A DNA stretch of 30,745 nucleotides from Eubacteriales Family XIII. Incertae Sedis bacterium. GTDB lineage: Bacteria > Bacillota > Clostridia > Peptostreptococcales > Anaerovoracaceae. Below the pieces are notes generated by a model. It searched no databases. It saw only the letters and a list, made by a program, of their open reading frames with translations, and was not told the origin of the DNA. Made by a program: the position numbers and the translations under genes. Shown here in pieces: positions 24,190-30,745 of the stretch (within the stretch, counting starts at the first letter, position 1; each line of letters begins with the position of its first letter). Where the stretch lies: positions 1 to 30,745 of the forward strand of contig JAIRTJ010000095.1 of NCBI GenBank assembly GCA_031254995.1, in the 5' to 3' direction.

Positions 24190-26175
24190 TCATTTTGCGT
24201 CCGCCTCATTGATGTACTTCTTGATTTTTTTGATGACTTCCTCCGGCGTCATGTCCGTTATCTGCGCGGCCGCCATCGTCAAATGCCCGCCGCCGCCGAA
24301 TCTTTCCATGATAACCTGCACGTTGAGGTCGCCTAGCGAACGAGCGCTGACGACGACTTCTCTCTGCGTTTCACCGACCACGAAACTGGCTCGAATCCCC
24401 TTGATGTCCAAGAGCTCGTCCGCGGCCTGAGCGATGATGATCTGCGCGTTTTCGTGCTTGCCCTCGTTGCGGGAAATCGCAATCCCGTTTCGGTCGAATT
24501 TCGCATTTGCGATGATGCCGGCTCGTTGGCGAAAATCGTCAGGATCGCTCTGCAAGAGCTGACGAACTGCGGTGCTGTCTCCTCCGTTGTTGCGGAGCCA
24601 CGCCGCCGCCTCGAAAGTCCTGGCGCCCGTTTTTACGGAGAAGCTGTTCGTGTCCACGAAGATTCCCGCGAGCAACAATTCCGCTTCCGTCTTGTTGATC
24701 TTGCGTATGTCATCATCGTACTGCATGATCTCCGCGATCAATTCCGACGTGGAAGACGCGTTCGGCTCCATGAAGGTCAGGGTAGCGCTGTCGATGAATC
24801 GCTCCATCTTTCGGTGGTGGTCGATCACCACGGTCTTGTCGGTCTTTCCGAGCAGATTTCGGCATTCCGTCATGTCAGGCACATGCGTGTCTACCACGAC
24901 GAGCAGGGTATCCCTGTTTACGAGCTTCAACGCTTCCTCGCTCCTAATGAATCGGTAGCTGCCCGATTTTTCGGCTCGCTCATAGACGTCTTTCAGCGTG
25001 TGATTGTAATAATCGATCACGATGTAAGCGTCCTTGTTATTCGCAAACGCGATGCGATGTACTCCGACGGCCGCGCCGAAGGAATCCATGTCGGGATTCT
25101 TGTGACCCATTATGATCACCTGCGAGGACTGAGCGATGAGCTGTTTCAGCGCGTGCGCCATGACGCGCGATTTGCCCTTGTTTCGCTTTTCGATGACTTG
25201 CACCTTGCCGCCGAAGTAAGTCACTTTCTTGCCGCTCTTGACCACAGCCTGATCGCCGCCGCGGCCCAACGCCAGATCCAAGGCCAACACGGCGTATTCT
25301 GCCGTTTGACTCGGAGAACTGCCGTCGAGTCCCACGCCGATGCTGAGCGAAACGGGAAAGTCCGCGTCCGTTTCGATCTCGCGAATGCTGTCCAACACGG
25401 AAAATCGACTGTCGGAAAGTCCCTTGAAATATTTTCTGTCAAAGATCAAGTGGTATTGGTCTTTCTTAAAGCGCAGGACGGATGCGTCGATGCTCATCGC
25501 CCACTGCCGTATCATCGTCTCGATATTCGCGGCGATGAGCGGTCGTTTTTCGTCGGGCGACTTGGACAACAATTCGTCGTAATTGTCCACGATGATGTAG
25601 GCGAAGCACTTTTTTTCTTCGTTGTAACGGGTTTTCAGTTTTTCGTAATCCGTAGCGTCCACAAAGCACAGCAGGACGCTTTCGCTCACGGCTCTGTTCA
25701 AATAGGCCGAAAGGATGATGTAAGTCCTATCGTTCCGAACGGTTTTAAGCGGCTTTCGTTCTTCGTCGGGCTTGAACTCCTTCGATTCAAAGCCGGTGAA
25801 CGCTTTCACGTCCGCCTTTTGTTCTGCGATGTCGCGAAAGGTCTCCTTGAATCTCTCGTTCATCAGGACGATTCTCCCGTCACCTGCGACTACGCAGAGC
25901 GGCAACGGGTGATTTCGCAACGAATACTTGAGCGTCTCCTCCGCTTCCTTCCCGATGTCATCGAGCAATTTGCCGACGCGGTTCCGCTGCAACCGCGCGA
26001 TCAGCAATGAAAGGGAGACGTACAGGACGAAGAATCCCGCGGCGACGCAAATCTGAGGAATGACAAATTCCCTGTTGAAGTACGCATAGATCAGCGCGCA
26101 GAGGACGAGAGCCTGTATGATGAGCGCACTCACGACATATGGCCCCGCGATTTTTTTCAACAGCTTTTCTCTCAT
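24190..26175 (-). CDS. gdpP: Cyclic-di-AMP phosphodiesterase GdpP (DHH family)
   Basis: Hydrolyses c-di-AMP to pApA, controlling osmolyte transport and wall stress. The 661-residue protein has two membrane helices (about 12-32 and 38-60), a PAS-like domain (about 85-175), a degenerate GGDEF domain (about 185-310) and the DHH-DHHA1 phosphodiesterase (about 340-655). Metal motifs are GHKNPDMDSFGAA (357-369, H358, D362, D364), VVDTHVPD with D429, and IDHHRK (451-456); the C-terminal RFGGGGH block is present. Length matches the family. The ATG at 26175 is the best start; the reading frame is also open from a TTG at 26196 that overlaps the rpsR stop, and it extends further upstream inside rpsR. 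It lies in the conserved rpsR-gdpP-rplI order. Confidence 0.95.
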   Translation of the reverse strand: MREKLLKKIAGPYVVSALIIQALVLCALIYAYFNREFVIPQICVAAGFFVLYVSLSLLIARLQRNRVGKLLDDIGKEAEETLKYSLRNHPLPLCVVAGDGRIVLMNERFKETFRDIAEQKADVKAFTGFESKEFKPDEERKPLKTVRNDRTYIILSAYLNRAVSESVLLCFVDATDYEKLKTRYNEEKKCFAYIIVDNYDELLSKSPDEKRPLIAANIETMIRQWAMSIDASVLRFKKDQYHLIFDRKYFKGLSDSRFSVLDSIREIETDADFPVSLSIGVGLDGSSPSQTAEYAVLALDLALGRGGDQAVVKSGKKVTYFGGKVQVIEKRNKGKSRVMAHALKQLIAQSSQVIIMGHKNPDMDSFGAAVGVHRIAFANNKDAYIVIDYYNHTLKDVYERAEKSGSYRFIRSEEALKLVNRDTLLVVVDTHVPDMTECRNLLGKTDKTVVIDHHRKMERFIDSATLTFMEPNASSTSELIAEIMQYDDDIRKINKTEAELLLAGIFVDTNSFSVKTGARTFEAAAWLRNNGGDSTAVRQLLQSDPDDFRQRAGIIANAKFDRNGIAISRNEGKHENAQIIIAQAADELLDIKGIRASFVVGETQREVVVSARSLGDLNVQVIMERFGGGGHLTMAAAQITDMTPEEVIKKIKKYINEADAK

Positions 26176-26192
26176 GGCCGTTTTCGCCTGAA

Positions 26193-26438
26193 TCAATCCC
26201 TCACATAGGGCAACAGCGCGACGATTCTCGCTCGTTTGATGGCTCGCGCAACCTCTCTCTGATGAATCGCGCACGCGCCCGTGACGCGCTTAGGCAGTAT
26301 CTTGCCCCTGTCCGTAATGAATTTCGATAGTGTTTCAACATCCTTGTAATCGATTGCAAGGTCTCTGTCCGTGCAGAATTGGCATACTTTTTTCTTGCGC
26401 ATGCCGCCGCCTCCGCCGCGTCTTTGTCTTTCCGCCAT
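26193..26438 (-). CDS. rpsR: 30S ribosomal protein S18, zinc-type
   Basis: Small-subunit protein that pairs with S6 on the platform. The 81-residue protein has a Gly/Arg-rich start, the cysteine pair KKVCQFCTDR (about 16-25), IDYKDVETLSKFI, ITDRGKILPKRVTG, then CAIHQREVARAIKRAR. The CxxC plus the later Cys and His are the metal-binding (C+) variant rather than the zinc-free paralogue. The ATG at 26438 is chosen for the GGAGG ribosome site five bases upstream; an ATG at 26456 would add six residues. It lies between ssb (109 bp upstream) and gdpP, as in Bacillus. Confidence 0.96.
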   Translation of the reverse strand: MAERQRRGGGGGMRKKKVCQFCTDRDLAIDYKDVETLSKFITDRGKILPKRVTGACAIHQREVARAIKRARIVALLPYVRD

Positions 26439-26547
26439 TGTTCCCTCCGTAATCACCTGAAGCCCGGGCGATGCTCGCTCCTCGCTTCCTTTATATACAC
26501 CTCATGCAGTCTTTTGCGCCTTTCGTTTGCAACTCGCAACGGCGCGA

Positions 26548-26988
26548 TCAGAAAGGCAGATCATCGTCGTCATCCAACTCCGCAAAACCGGCGGGGGCGC
26601 CGCCCGTCGGCGCGGATCCCGCGTTTCCGGTTGCGGCAGAGCCGCCGTACTGTCCGCCGAAACTCGCGTCGCCCTCCGAGCGCTCTTTTCTGTCGAGAAA
26701 TTCCACCCGATTCGCTATGACCTCGTCGGTATAGATGCGTTGACCGTCTTTTTCGTAGCTATCGTGCCGCCACCGGCCTTCCACGCCGACCTTGCTTCCC
26801 TTTTTCAGGTATCTCTCGATGTTTTCCGCTTGCTTGCCGAACGCGGTCACGCGAATGAAATCCGCGCGATCTTCCTTCGAGAGCGGGTCGTTGACCGCGA
26901 TGGTCAACTTTGCGATGGCGAGTTGATTCGCGCCGTATCGAACCTCAGGATCCCGCGCGAGATTGCCGACCAAAATGACAATATTCAT
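26548..26988 (-). CDS. ssb: Single-stranded DNA-binding protein
   Basis: Binds and protects single-stranded DNA at forks and repair sites. The 146-residue protein has an OB-fold (1-108) with MNIVILVGNLARDPEVRY, FIRVTAFGKQAENIERYLKKG-type core residues and VEGRWRHDSYEKDG. A Gly/Ala-rich flexible linker (109-137) leads to the acidic tip DDDDDLPF, which recruits partner proteins. It lies between rpsF and rpsR, the normal Firmicutes arrangement, 62 bp from rpsF. Confidence 0.97.
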   Translation of the reverse strand: MNIVILVGNLARDPEVRYGANQLAIAKLTIAVNDPLSKEDRADFIRVTAFGKQAENIERYLKKGSKVGVEGRWRHDSYEKDGQRIYTDEVIANRVEFLDRKERSEGDASFGGQYGGSAATGNAGSAPTGGAPAGFAELDDDDDLPF

Positions 26989-27050
26989 AATCGTCTTCGC
27001 GTAACGTTTTCGACGTCACGCCTCTCCTTTCCTAATCGGAACTCGTCAAA

Positions 27051-27353
27051 CTAAGATGCGATTTCCTTGTCCTCGTCTTTGTTGATGATCAGATGTCTGA
27101 TCACATCGTCGGAAATTCGCAATCGCCGATCCAATTCCTTCGGAAGATCCGCGGGCGCTTTGAACTCGACCAACACGTAGTATCCGTCGTTCTTTTTGCG
27201 GATGGGATAAGCCAATTTTCGCAGACCCATCACCTCGACCTTCGTCACTTCGCCTCCGTCGGAAATGATCTCCTTGACCGTTTCGATAACCGCTTCCTTC
27301 TTTTCGTCCTCCAATGCCGCTGCAATGATGAACATGATCTCATAACGTTTCAC
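27051..27353 (-). CDS. rpsF: 30S ribosomal protein S6
   Basis: Small-subunit protein that forms a heterodimer with S18. The 100-residue protein has the family start KRYEIMFIIAA, then VKEIISDGGEVTKVEVMGLRKLAYPIRK-type core elements, NDGYYVLVEFKAP and ISDDVIRHLIINKDE. The GTG at 27353 is the start because GGGAGGTG lies seven to eight bases upstream and it matches the family N-terminus; an upstream ATG would read through the leader hairpin. It is the first gene of the large minus-strand operon and lies behind a structured leader (27373-27411). Confidence 0.96.
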   Translation of the reverse strand: MKRYEIMFIIAAALEDEKKEAVIETVKEIISDGGEVTKVEVMGLRKLAYPIRKKNDGYYVLVEFKAPADLPKELDRRLRISDDVIRHLIINKDEDKEIAS

Positions 27354-27372
27354 TGTTTCACCTCCCTTCGGT

Positions 27373-27411
27373 CCGAATGGCTCCGATCTTCTCGGAGCAG
27401 AGAGCATTCGG
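27373..27411 (-). promoter_or_regulatory. rpsF leader hairpin, candidate S6:S18 autoregulatory element
   Basis: On the minus strand CCGAATG (27411-27405), a six-base bulge CTCTCT, GCTCCGA (27398-27392), loop GAAGA, TCGGAGC and CATTCGG form two perfect 7-bp helices separated by a one-sided bulge. ACCGAAGG and the ribosome site follow at once. There is no T-run, so it is not a terminator. S6:S18-binding leaders are known in this position in Firmicutes; membership in that class is inferred, not aligned. Confidence 0.55.
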
Positions 27412-27464
27412 GCAAGATGCCCCTTTATTCAGAATGCTTCGCGTCCTTTTTTGAACGCTATATG

Positions 27465-27493
27465 ATTATACAACACGGATGCGGAAGATGCAA
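27465..27493 (-). promoter_or_regulatory. Promoter of the rpsF-ssb-rpsR operon
   Basis: Minus strand: TTGCAT (27488-27493), 17 bp, TATAAT (27465-27470). The implied leader to the rpsF GTG is about 105 bases and contains the hairpin described at 27373-27411. Confidence 0.75.
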
Positions 27494-27563
27494 ATTTTTC
27501 CGATCGAAGACGAAAGCGTGAGACGAAGCGGCATGGTCGCAACCGAAATTGCGGGCATCGCTC

Positions 27564-27601
27564 TTTAAAACGGGTTCCGATTGTGATAAACTGCATTTAT
27601 C
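27564..27601 (+). promoter_or_regulatory. Candidate promoter and inverted repeat before the nitroreductase
   Basis: TTTAAA (27564-27569), 17 bp, TAAACT (27587-27592) is a weak promoter match. GATAAA-CTGCA-TTTATC (27585-27601) is a perfect 6-bp inverted repeat covering the -10, a typical repressor position. The regulator is unknown. Confidence 0.35.
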
Positions 27602-27613
27602 GACACAGACGAA

Positions 27614-27713
27614 CAGGGTAAGACGCACCCCTGCGTTTTGCGTTTCCGCGTCGCGCGTGAAGAATCCCGAAAGGAGGGATGAGGAATCCCGCCGCCGGCG
27701 GGCGATGATCCTC
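27614..27713 (+). promoter_or_regulatory. Structured leader upstream of the nitroreductase
   Basis: Several stems can form in succession: ACGCA/TGCGT around CCCC (27623-27636); ATCCC/GGGAT (27664-27668 with 27676-27680); and GAGGA/TCCTC enclosing CCCGCC/GGCGGG (27681-27713). The sequence does not match riboswitch consensuses I know. A purine-rich AAGGAGG (27671-27677) lies within one stem and is too far from the ATG to be its ribosome site. Confidence 0.35.
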
Positions 27714-27721
27714 GGTGAATT

Positions 27722-28381
27722 ATGGAATTGAAAGAAGCAATGCATAAACGACAGAGCGTAAGGAAATTCAAGGCGGACGACGTACCGAATGCCGATATTT
27801 CGGAAATGATCGAAGCGGCTCGCGTCGCGCCATCCGGTAAAAATCTACAAAATTGGCATTTTATCGTAATAAAGAACAGGGAACTGATCGACAAGGCCGC
27901 GGAAGCGGTTCGAAGCAAGAACGAGGAGATTTCAAAGCGCATGGATGTCGCGGACAAGACGAAGGGCGACAGATTTCGAAAGTTTGCGAAGAATTTCACG
28001 CTGTTTTTCACAGGGGCGCCCGTGCTCATCGTCGTCATGACGGAAACCTACATCCCGTCGGGATATGCGGAATACGAATTTATCGGTGCGGATCCTCAGA
28101 TATTGGACGACCTTATGCGCTATCGGAATCCGGGTATGCAGAGTCTCGGCGCGGCCGTCGAGCATCTGTATCTGAGAGCGGTCGATCTCGGATACGGCTG
28201 TTGTTGGCTTACGAGCGCGAACTACGCGGCCGCCGCCATCGAAGAGCTTGTTCGCGCGGAAGCGGGATTCGACAAGGAAGGGTATTACATGGCTGCGCTC
28301 ATCGCATTGGGCGTACCGGACGGCGCGTCGAAAAGTCCCGGACGAAAGACCCCGGAAGAGATATATACATTGGTGGAGTGA
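27722..28381 (+). CDS. Nitroreductase-family flavoprotein
   Basis: An FMN-dependent NAD(P)H oxidoreductase of 219 residues. The N-terminal FMN-phosphate site RQSVRKF (10-16) and PSGKNLQNWHFIVI (37-50) are typical, as are GAAVEHLYLRAVDLGYGCCW (about 142-161) and the C-terminal ALIALGVPD. Substrate is unknown; quinones, nitroaromatics, flavins or a dehalogenase-like role are possible in anaerobes. A central segment (about 70-105) contains a Lys/Arg-rich helix followed by APVLIVVM. The ribosome site is weak (GGTGA about five bases upstream) after a strongly structured leader, which suggests post-transcriptional control. It stands 91 bp before the crotonase gene. Confidence 0.88.
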   Translation: MELKEAMHKRQSVRKFKADDVPNADISEMIEAARVAPSGKNLQNWHFIVIKNRELIDKAAEAVRSKNEEISKRMDVADKTKGDRFRKFAKNFTLFFTGAPVLIVVMTETYIPSGYAEYEFIGADPQILDDLMRYRNPGMQSLGAAVEHLYLRAVDLGYGCCWLTSANYAAAAIEELVRAEAGFDKEGYYMAALIALGVPDGASKSPGRKTPEEIYTLVE

Positions 28382-28472
28382 GTCGCGCCTGCGCTGATCC
28401 GGGTTTGGGGCGCGCGCGTCGACTCGGATTTCGGGCAATCATGTTATCGCAAGCGAAGAGAGGTATGATGAA

Positions 28473-29255
28473 ATGAAGGATTACAAGACAATAATCGTAA
28501 CTGTTAGCGAAGGCATCGCCGTCGTGAAGATCAACAGACCCGAGGCGTTGAACGCACTGAACGGAGATGTGTTGGACGACCTTGCGGACGCGTTCGGCTT
28601 TATCGCGAAAGCGGACGAAGTAAAGGGCGCGATCATCACGGGCGAGGGCCGTTCGTTCGTCGCCGGCGCGGATATCGCGGCCATGAGCAAGATGGGCATG
28701 ATCGATGGCCGGGATTTCACGCTGAAAGGGCAAGCCGTGATGTCGCTCGTCGAAAACATTGAAAAGCCGGTCGTCGCGGCCGTGAACGGGTTCGCGTTGG
28801 GCGGCGGTTGCGAGCTCGCCATGTCGTGCGATGTGAGATTCGCATCGGAAAAGGCGAAGTTCGGACAACCCGAGGTCAATCTCGGCATCATCCCGGGATT
28901 CGGCGGGACGCAACGCTTGCAGCGGCTAGTGGGCAAAGGCATGGCCAAGTATCTCATCTACAGCGCGGAGATCATCGACGCGGCGGAGGCGATGCGCATC
29001 GGATTGGTCGAGAAGGTATTTCCGCCCGACGAACTGCTCTCCGAGGCGACCGCTTGGTTGCAACAGGTCTTGAACAAGGCTCCCATAGCCGTGCGCATGG
29101 CCAAGGTCTCGATCAACAACGGCGCGAACATGGATGTCAAATCGGCGATCTCGTTTGAAACGGAAGCGTCCACTGTCGCGTTCGCGTCCGAAGACAGGGT
29201 CGAGGGCATGGTCGCGTTCGTCGAAAAACGGCAGGCATCCTTCAAGAACAAATAG
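28473..29255 (+). CDS. crt: Enoyl-CoA hydratase / crotonase (3-hydroxybutyryl-CoA dehydratase)
   Basis: Reversibly hydrates trans-2-enoyl-CoA; in butyrate-forming anaerobes the preferred substrate is crotonyl-CoA. The 260-residue protein has NRPEALNALN (18-27), the oxyanion-hole region SFVAGADIAAM (61-71) and FALGGGCELAMSCD (about 107-120). Both usual catalytic glutamates are present, in GGGCE and in FGQPEVNLGIIPGFGGTQRL. The C-terminal VAFVEKRQASFKNK is standard. GAGAGG (28458-28463) lies nine bases before the ATG. The usual partners of a butyryl-CoA operon (bcd, etfAB, hbd) are not next to it, so a butyrate role is inference; other acyl-CoA metabolism is possible. Confidence 0.88.
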   Translation: MKDYKTIIVTVSEGIAVVKINRPEALNALNGDVLDDLADAFGFIAKADEVKGAIITGEGRSFVAGADIAAMSKMGMIDGRDFTLKGQAVMSLVENIEKPVVAAVNGFALGGGCELAMSCDVRFASEKAKFGQPEVNLGIIPGFGGTQRLQRLVGKGMAKYLIYSAEIIDAAEAMRIGLVEKVFPPDELLSEATAWLQQVLNKAPIAVRMAKVSINNGANMDVKSAISFETEASTVAFASEDRVEGMVAFVEKRQASFKNK

Positions 29256-29327
29256 CATCAGGCTTCGGCTTTTGGGAACGGAGATATCGGCGAAACCCGA
29301 GGCAAAACAAGAAATTTCAAAAAACTA

Positions 29328-29368
29328 TTGAACATGTGTTCGCATTGTAATATAATGAACGCATGTTC
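29328..29368 (+). promoter_or_regulatory. SOS promoter with two LexA boxes before the radical-SAM gene
   Basis: TTGAAC (29328-29333), 17 bp, TATAAT (29351-29356). GAACATGTGTTC (29330-29341) overlaps the -35. GAACGCATGTTC (29357-29368) lies directly after the -10, over the expected +1. Both fit the Gram-positive LexA consensus GAAC-RNRY-GTTC with centres 27 bp apart. Confidence 0.82.
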
Positions 29369-29489
29369 TTTTATTTTTGCCGCGCCTCCGAAGGATGAAA
29401 AAAGGGGGCGCGCCGGCGGGAGGCGCAACGCGATCCTGCGCGAATATGGCATTGCGCGCGTTCGGTTCGCGTTTGCCGGAGGAAATCGG

Positions 29490-30745
29490 ATGGAAAGCAG
29501 GGTGTTTGAGAAGTTGACGATACTCGGCGAAGGTGCGAAATACGACGTTTCGTGTTCGTCGAGCGGCGTTTCGCGCAGCAACGCGGGCAGAATAGGGAGC
29601 GCCGTCTGCGCAGGCATCTGCCATTCTTGGACGGCGGACGGACGGTGCATCAGCCTGCTCAAAGTGCTCTTGTCAAACGATTGCGCATACGATTGCAAAT
29701 ACTGCGTAAACCGGCGTACGGCGGATGTGCGGCGTTGCACCTTCGAACCCTCGGAGTTGGCGAATCTATCGATGGAATTCTACAGGCGCAATTACATCGA
29801 GGGGCTTTTTCTGAGTTCGGCGGTCATGGTTTCGCCCGATTATACGGCGGAACGCATGTACGAGTGCCTGTATCTGTTGCGGGAGGTATTCGGTTTCGTC
29901 GGATACATTCACGCCAAGGTGATTCCCGGTGTCTCGCCCGAGCTCTTGAGCAGAATAGGCTTCGTGTCGGATCGTATGAGCGTCAATGTGGAGTTGCCGT
30001 CCGGCGAGAGCCTTAAAAAGTTGGCGCCCCAGAAAAATCCTTCGGCGATTTTCGCTCCGATGAGGCAGATCGCGAAGACGCAGGCGGAACAGAGAACCCT
30101 GAAATTCGCAGGTTCCATGGGAAAGTTTCGAACCGAGGGCGCAAACGTCTCCGTCGGTGACGGAAGCTTGTCCGAGATCATGGAGCGTTACGTCGGGGAC
30201 GCGCCCGAGAACGCGATTTTTGCGAACGACGCGCGCCCTCCCGCAACGTTGCGCGGCAAACGCTGCCGCGAGAAATTCGCCCCTGCGGGTCAGACCACGC
30301 AGATGATCGTCGGCGCGTCTTCGGAAAGCGATCGCCGGATTCTTGGGATATCGGAAGCTCTCTATCGCAAGTTTTCGCTCAAGCGCGTGTATTTTTCCGC
30401 TTACATACCCGTTTCGTCTCACCCGGATCTCCCGGATCCCGTCGCGCCGCCGCCGTTGAAGCGCGAGCATCGACTGTATCAAGCGGATTGGCTTTTGCGA
30501 TTTTACGGGTTTACAGCCGACGAGATACTCCCCGAAGGAAATCCGAATCTGGACTGTGACCTGGATCCGAAAATCGTTTGGGCATTGCGACACATAGGGA
30601 GATTCCCCATCGAGATCAACAAGGCGTCGCAGGAAGAGCTTTTGCGCATACCCGGCGTCGGCAATGTCTCCGCGATCCGGATTATGCGTCAAAGACGGGT
30701 GGCGGCCGTGCGGTACGAAGATCTGAAGAAGATGGGCGTGGTTCT
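29490..30745 (+). CDS. Putative DNA modification/repair radical-SAM protein, 3' end beyond window
   Basis: A radical S-adenosylmethionine enzyme of the family usually paired with a uracil-DNA-glycosylase-like protein; the reaction is unknown. About 418 codons are visible. Motifs: GEGAKYDVSCSSSG (14-27), AGICHSWTADGRCISLLKVL-type block, the [4Fe-4S] motif CAYDCKYC (CxxxCxxC, about 66-73), RNYIEGLFLSS, MSVNVELPSGESL, APAGQTTQMIVGA, REHRLYQADWLLRFYGF and a C-terminal helix-hairpin-helix (EINKASQEELLRIPGVGNVSA) typical of DNA binding. The segment between APMRQIA and FAPAGQ seems some 35 residues longer than I recall for relatives. GGAGGA (29478-29483) supports the ATG at 29490; an in-frame ATG at 29394 lacks a spaced ribosome site. 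Transcribed from the LexA-box promoter with a leader of about 127 bases. The partner gene would lie past the right edge. Confidence 0.88.
   Translation, partial: MESRVFEKLTILGEGAKYDVSCSSSGVSRSNAGRIGSAVCAGICHSWTADGRCISLLKVLLSNDCAYDCKYCVNRRTADVRRCTFEPSELANLSMEFYRRNYIEGLFLSSAVMVSPDYTAERMYECLYLLREVFGFVGYIHAKVIPGVSPELLSRIGFVSDRMSVNVELPSGESLKKLAPQKNPSAIFAPMRQIAKTQAEQRTLKFAGSMGKFRTEGANVSVGDGSLSEIMERYVGDAPENAIFANDARPPATLRGKRCREKFAPAGQTTQMIVGASSESDRRILGISEALYRKFSLKRVYFSAYIPVSSHPDLPDPVAPPPLKREHRLYQADWLLRFYGFTADEILPEGNPNLDCDLDPKIVWALRHIGRFPIEINKASQEELLRIPGVGNVSAIRIMRQRRVAAVRYEDLKKMGVV

Noticed and set aside
24454..26010. 518-codon open frame on the plus strand
   Set aside because: It is antisense to gdpP, has no ribosome site and no recognisable domains. 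GC-biased codons leave the opposite frame open.
27602..27721. FMN riboswitch before the nitroreductase
   Set aside because: The conserved FMN-element blocks are not present in the right order; only isolated GC-rich stems are shared.
27549..27731. 60-codon plus-strand frame before the nitroreductase
   Set aside because: No ribosome site, ends ten bases into the nitroreductase gene, and its sequence shows no protein-like pattern.
29262..29280. Terminator after the crotonase gene
   Set aside because: Only a four-pair stem around TTCG with a short T tract; too weak.

Overview
The window looks like a chromosomal segment of a Bacillota (Firmicutes) bacterium, most likely an anaerobic Clostridia-type lineage. 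The strongest evidence is the minus-strand block rpsF-ssb-rpsR-gdpP-rplI-dnaB-purA-(DnaD protein)-(M23 peptidase)-walR-walK, a Firmicutes-typical neighbourhood. Supporting signs are sigma-A-like promoters with 17-bp spacers, strong Shine-Dalgarno sites, LexA boxes of the Bacillus type (GAAC-N4-GTTC), and a crotonase, a CDGSH protein and an encapsulated-ferritin-like protein of kinds common in anaerobes. Codon use is GC-biased, which produces many long antisense shadow frames. I see no rRNA, tRNA, IS element, prophage or CRISPR array. Genus-level placement is not possible from what I can see.

Layout. (1) 1-4584, minus: an operon running tandem-CDGSH Fe-S protein, glutaminyl-tRNA synthetase, malic enzyme, class II fumarase (cut by the window edge). 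(2) 4585-5111: a divergent intergenic region with promoters for both sides. (3) 5112-12999, plus: putrescine aminotransferase with its own terminator; a two-gene ABC transporter of exporter fold behind a duplicated promoter-operator module; then a LegC-type sugar aminotransferase and NADP-isocitrate dehydrogenase. A bidirectional terminator (13009-13058) separates this block from the next. (4) 13066-27353, minus: an encapsulated-ferritin-like protein; the ydbST bacterial-PH-domain membrane pair; then the core block of cell-wall two-component system, M23 peptidase, replication proteins, c-di-AMP phosphodiesterase and ribosomal proteins. (5) 27722-30745, plus: a nitroreductase with a structured leader, an enoyl-CoA hydratase/crotonase, and a radical-SAM DNA modification/repair protein cut by the right edge.

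How the parts fit. The left operon and icd supply malate, fumarate, pyruvate and 2-oxoglutarate interconversions. The core block couples translation (S6, S18, L9), replication (SSB, DnaB helicase, DnaD-type initiator) and envelope homeostasis (WalRK, M23 peptidase, c-di-AMP turnover). The ferritin-like protein and the YbtP/Irt-like ABC pair suggest an iron theme, but this is inference.

Most worth a second look: (a) a DnaD protein fused to the zinc-finger N-terminal region of a DnaC/DnaI-type helicase loader, with no AAA+ ATPase domain in the same or adjacent frames; (b) two LexA boxes on the promoter of the radical-SAM repair gene, which would place this functionally unassigned family in the SOS response; (c) an M23 peptidase/walRK promoter whose predicted +1 falls on the A of the ATG, implying a leaderless mRNA; (d) an encapsulated-ferritin-type protein with a C-terminal tail resembling an encapsulin cargo peptide but no shell gene nearby; (e) a promoter-operator module repeated at exactly 58 bp before the ABC transporter.
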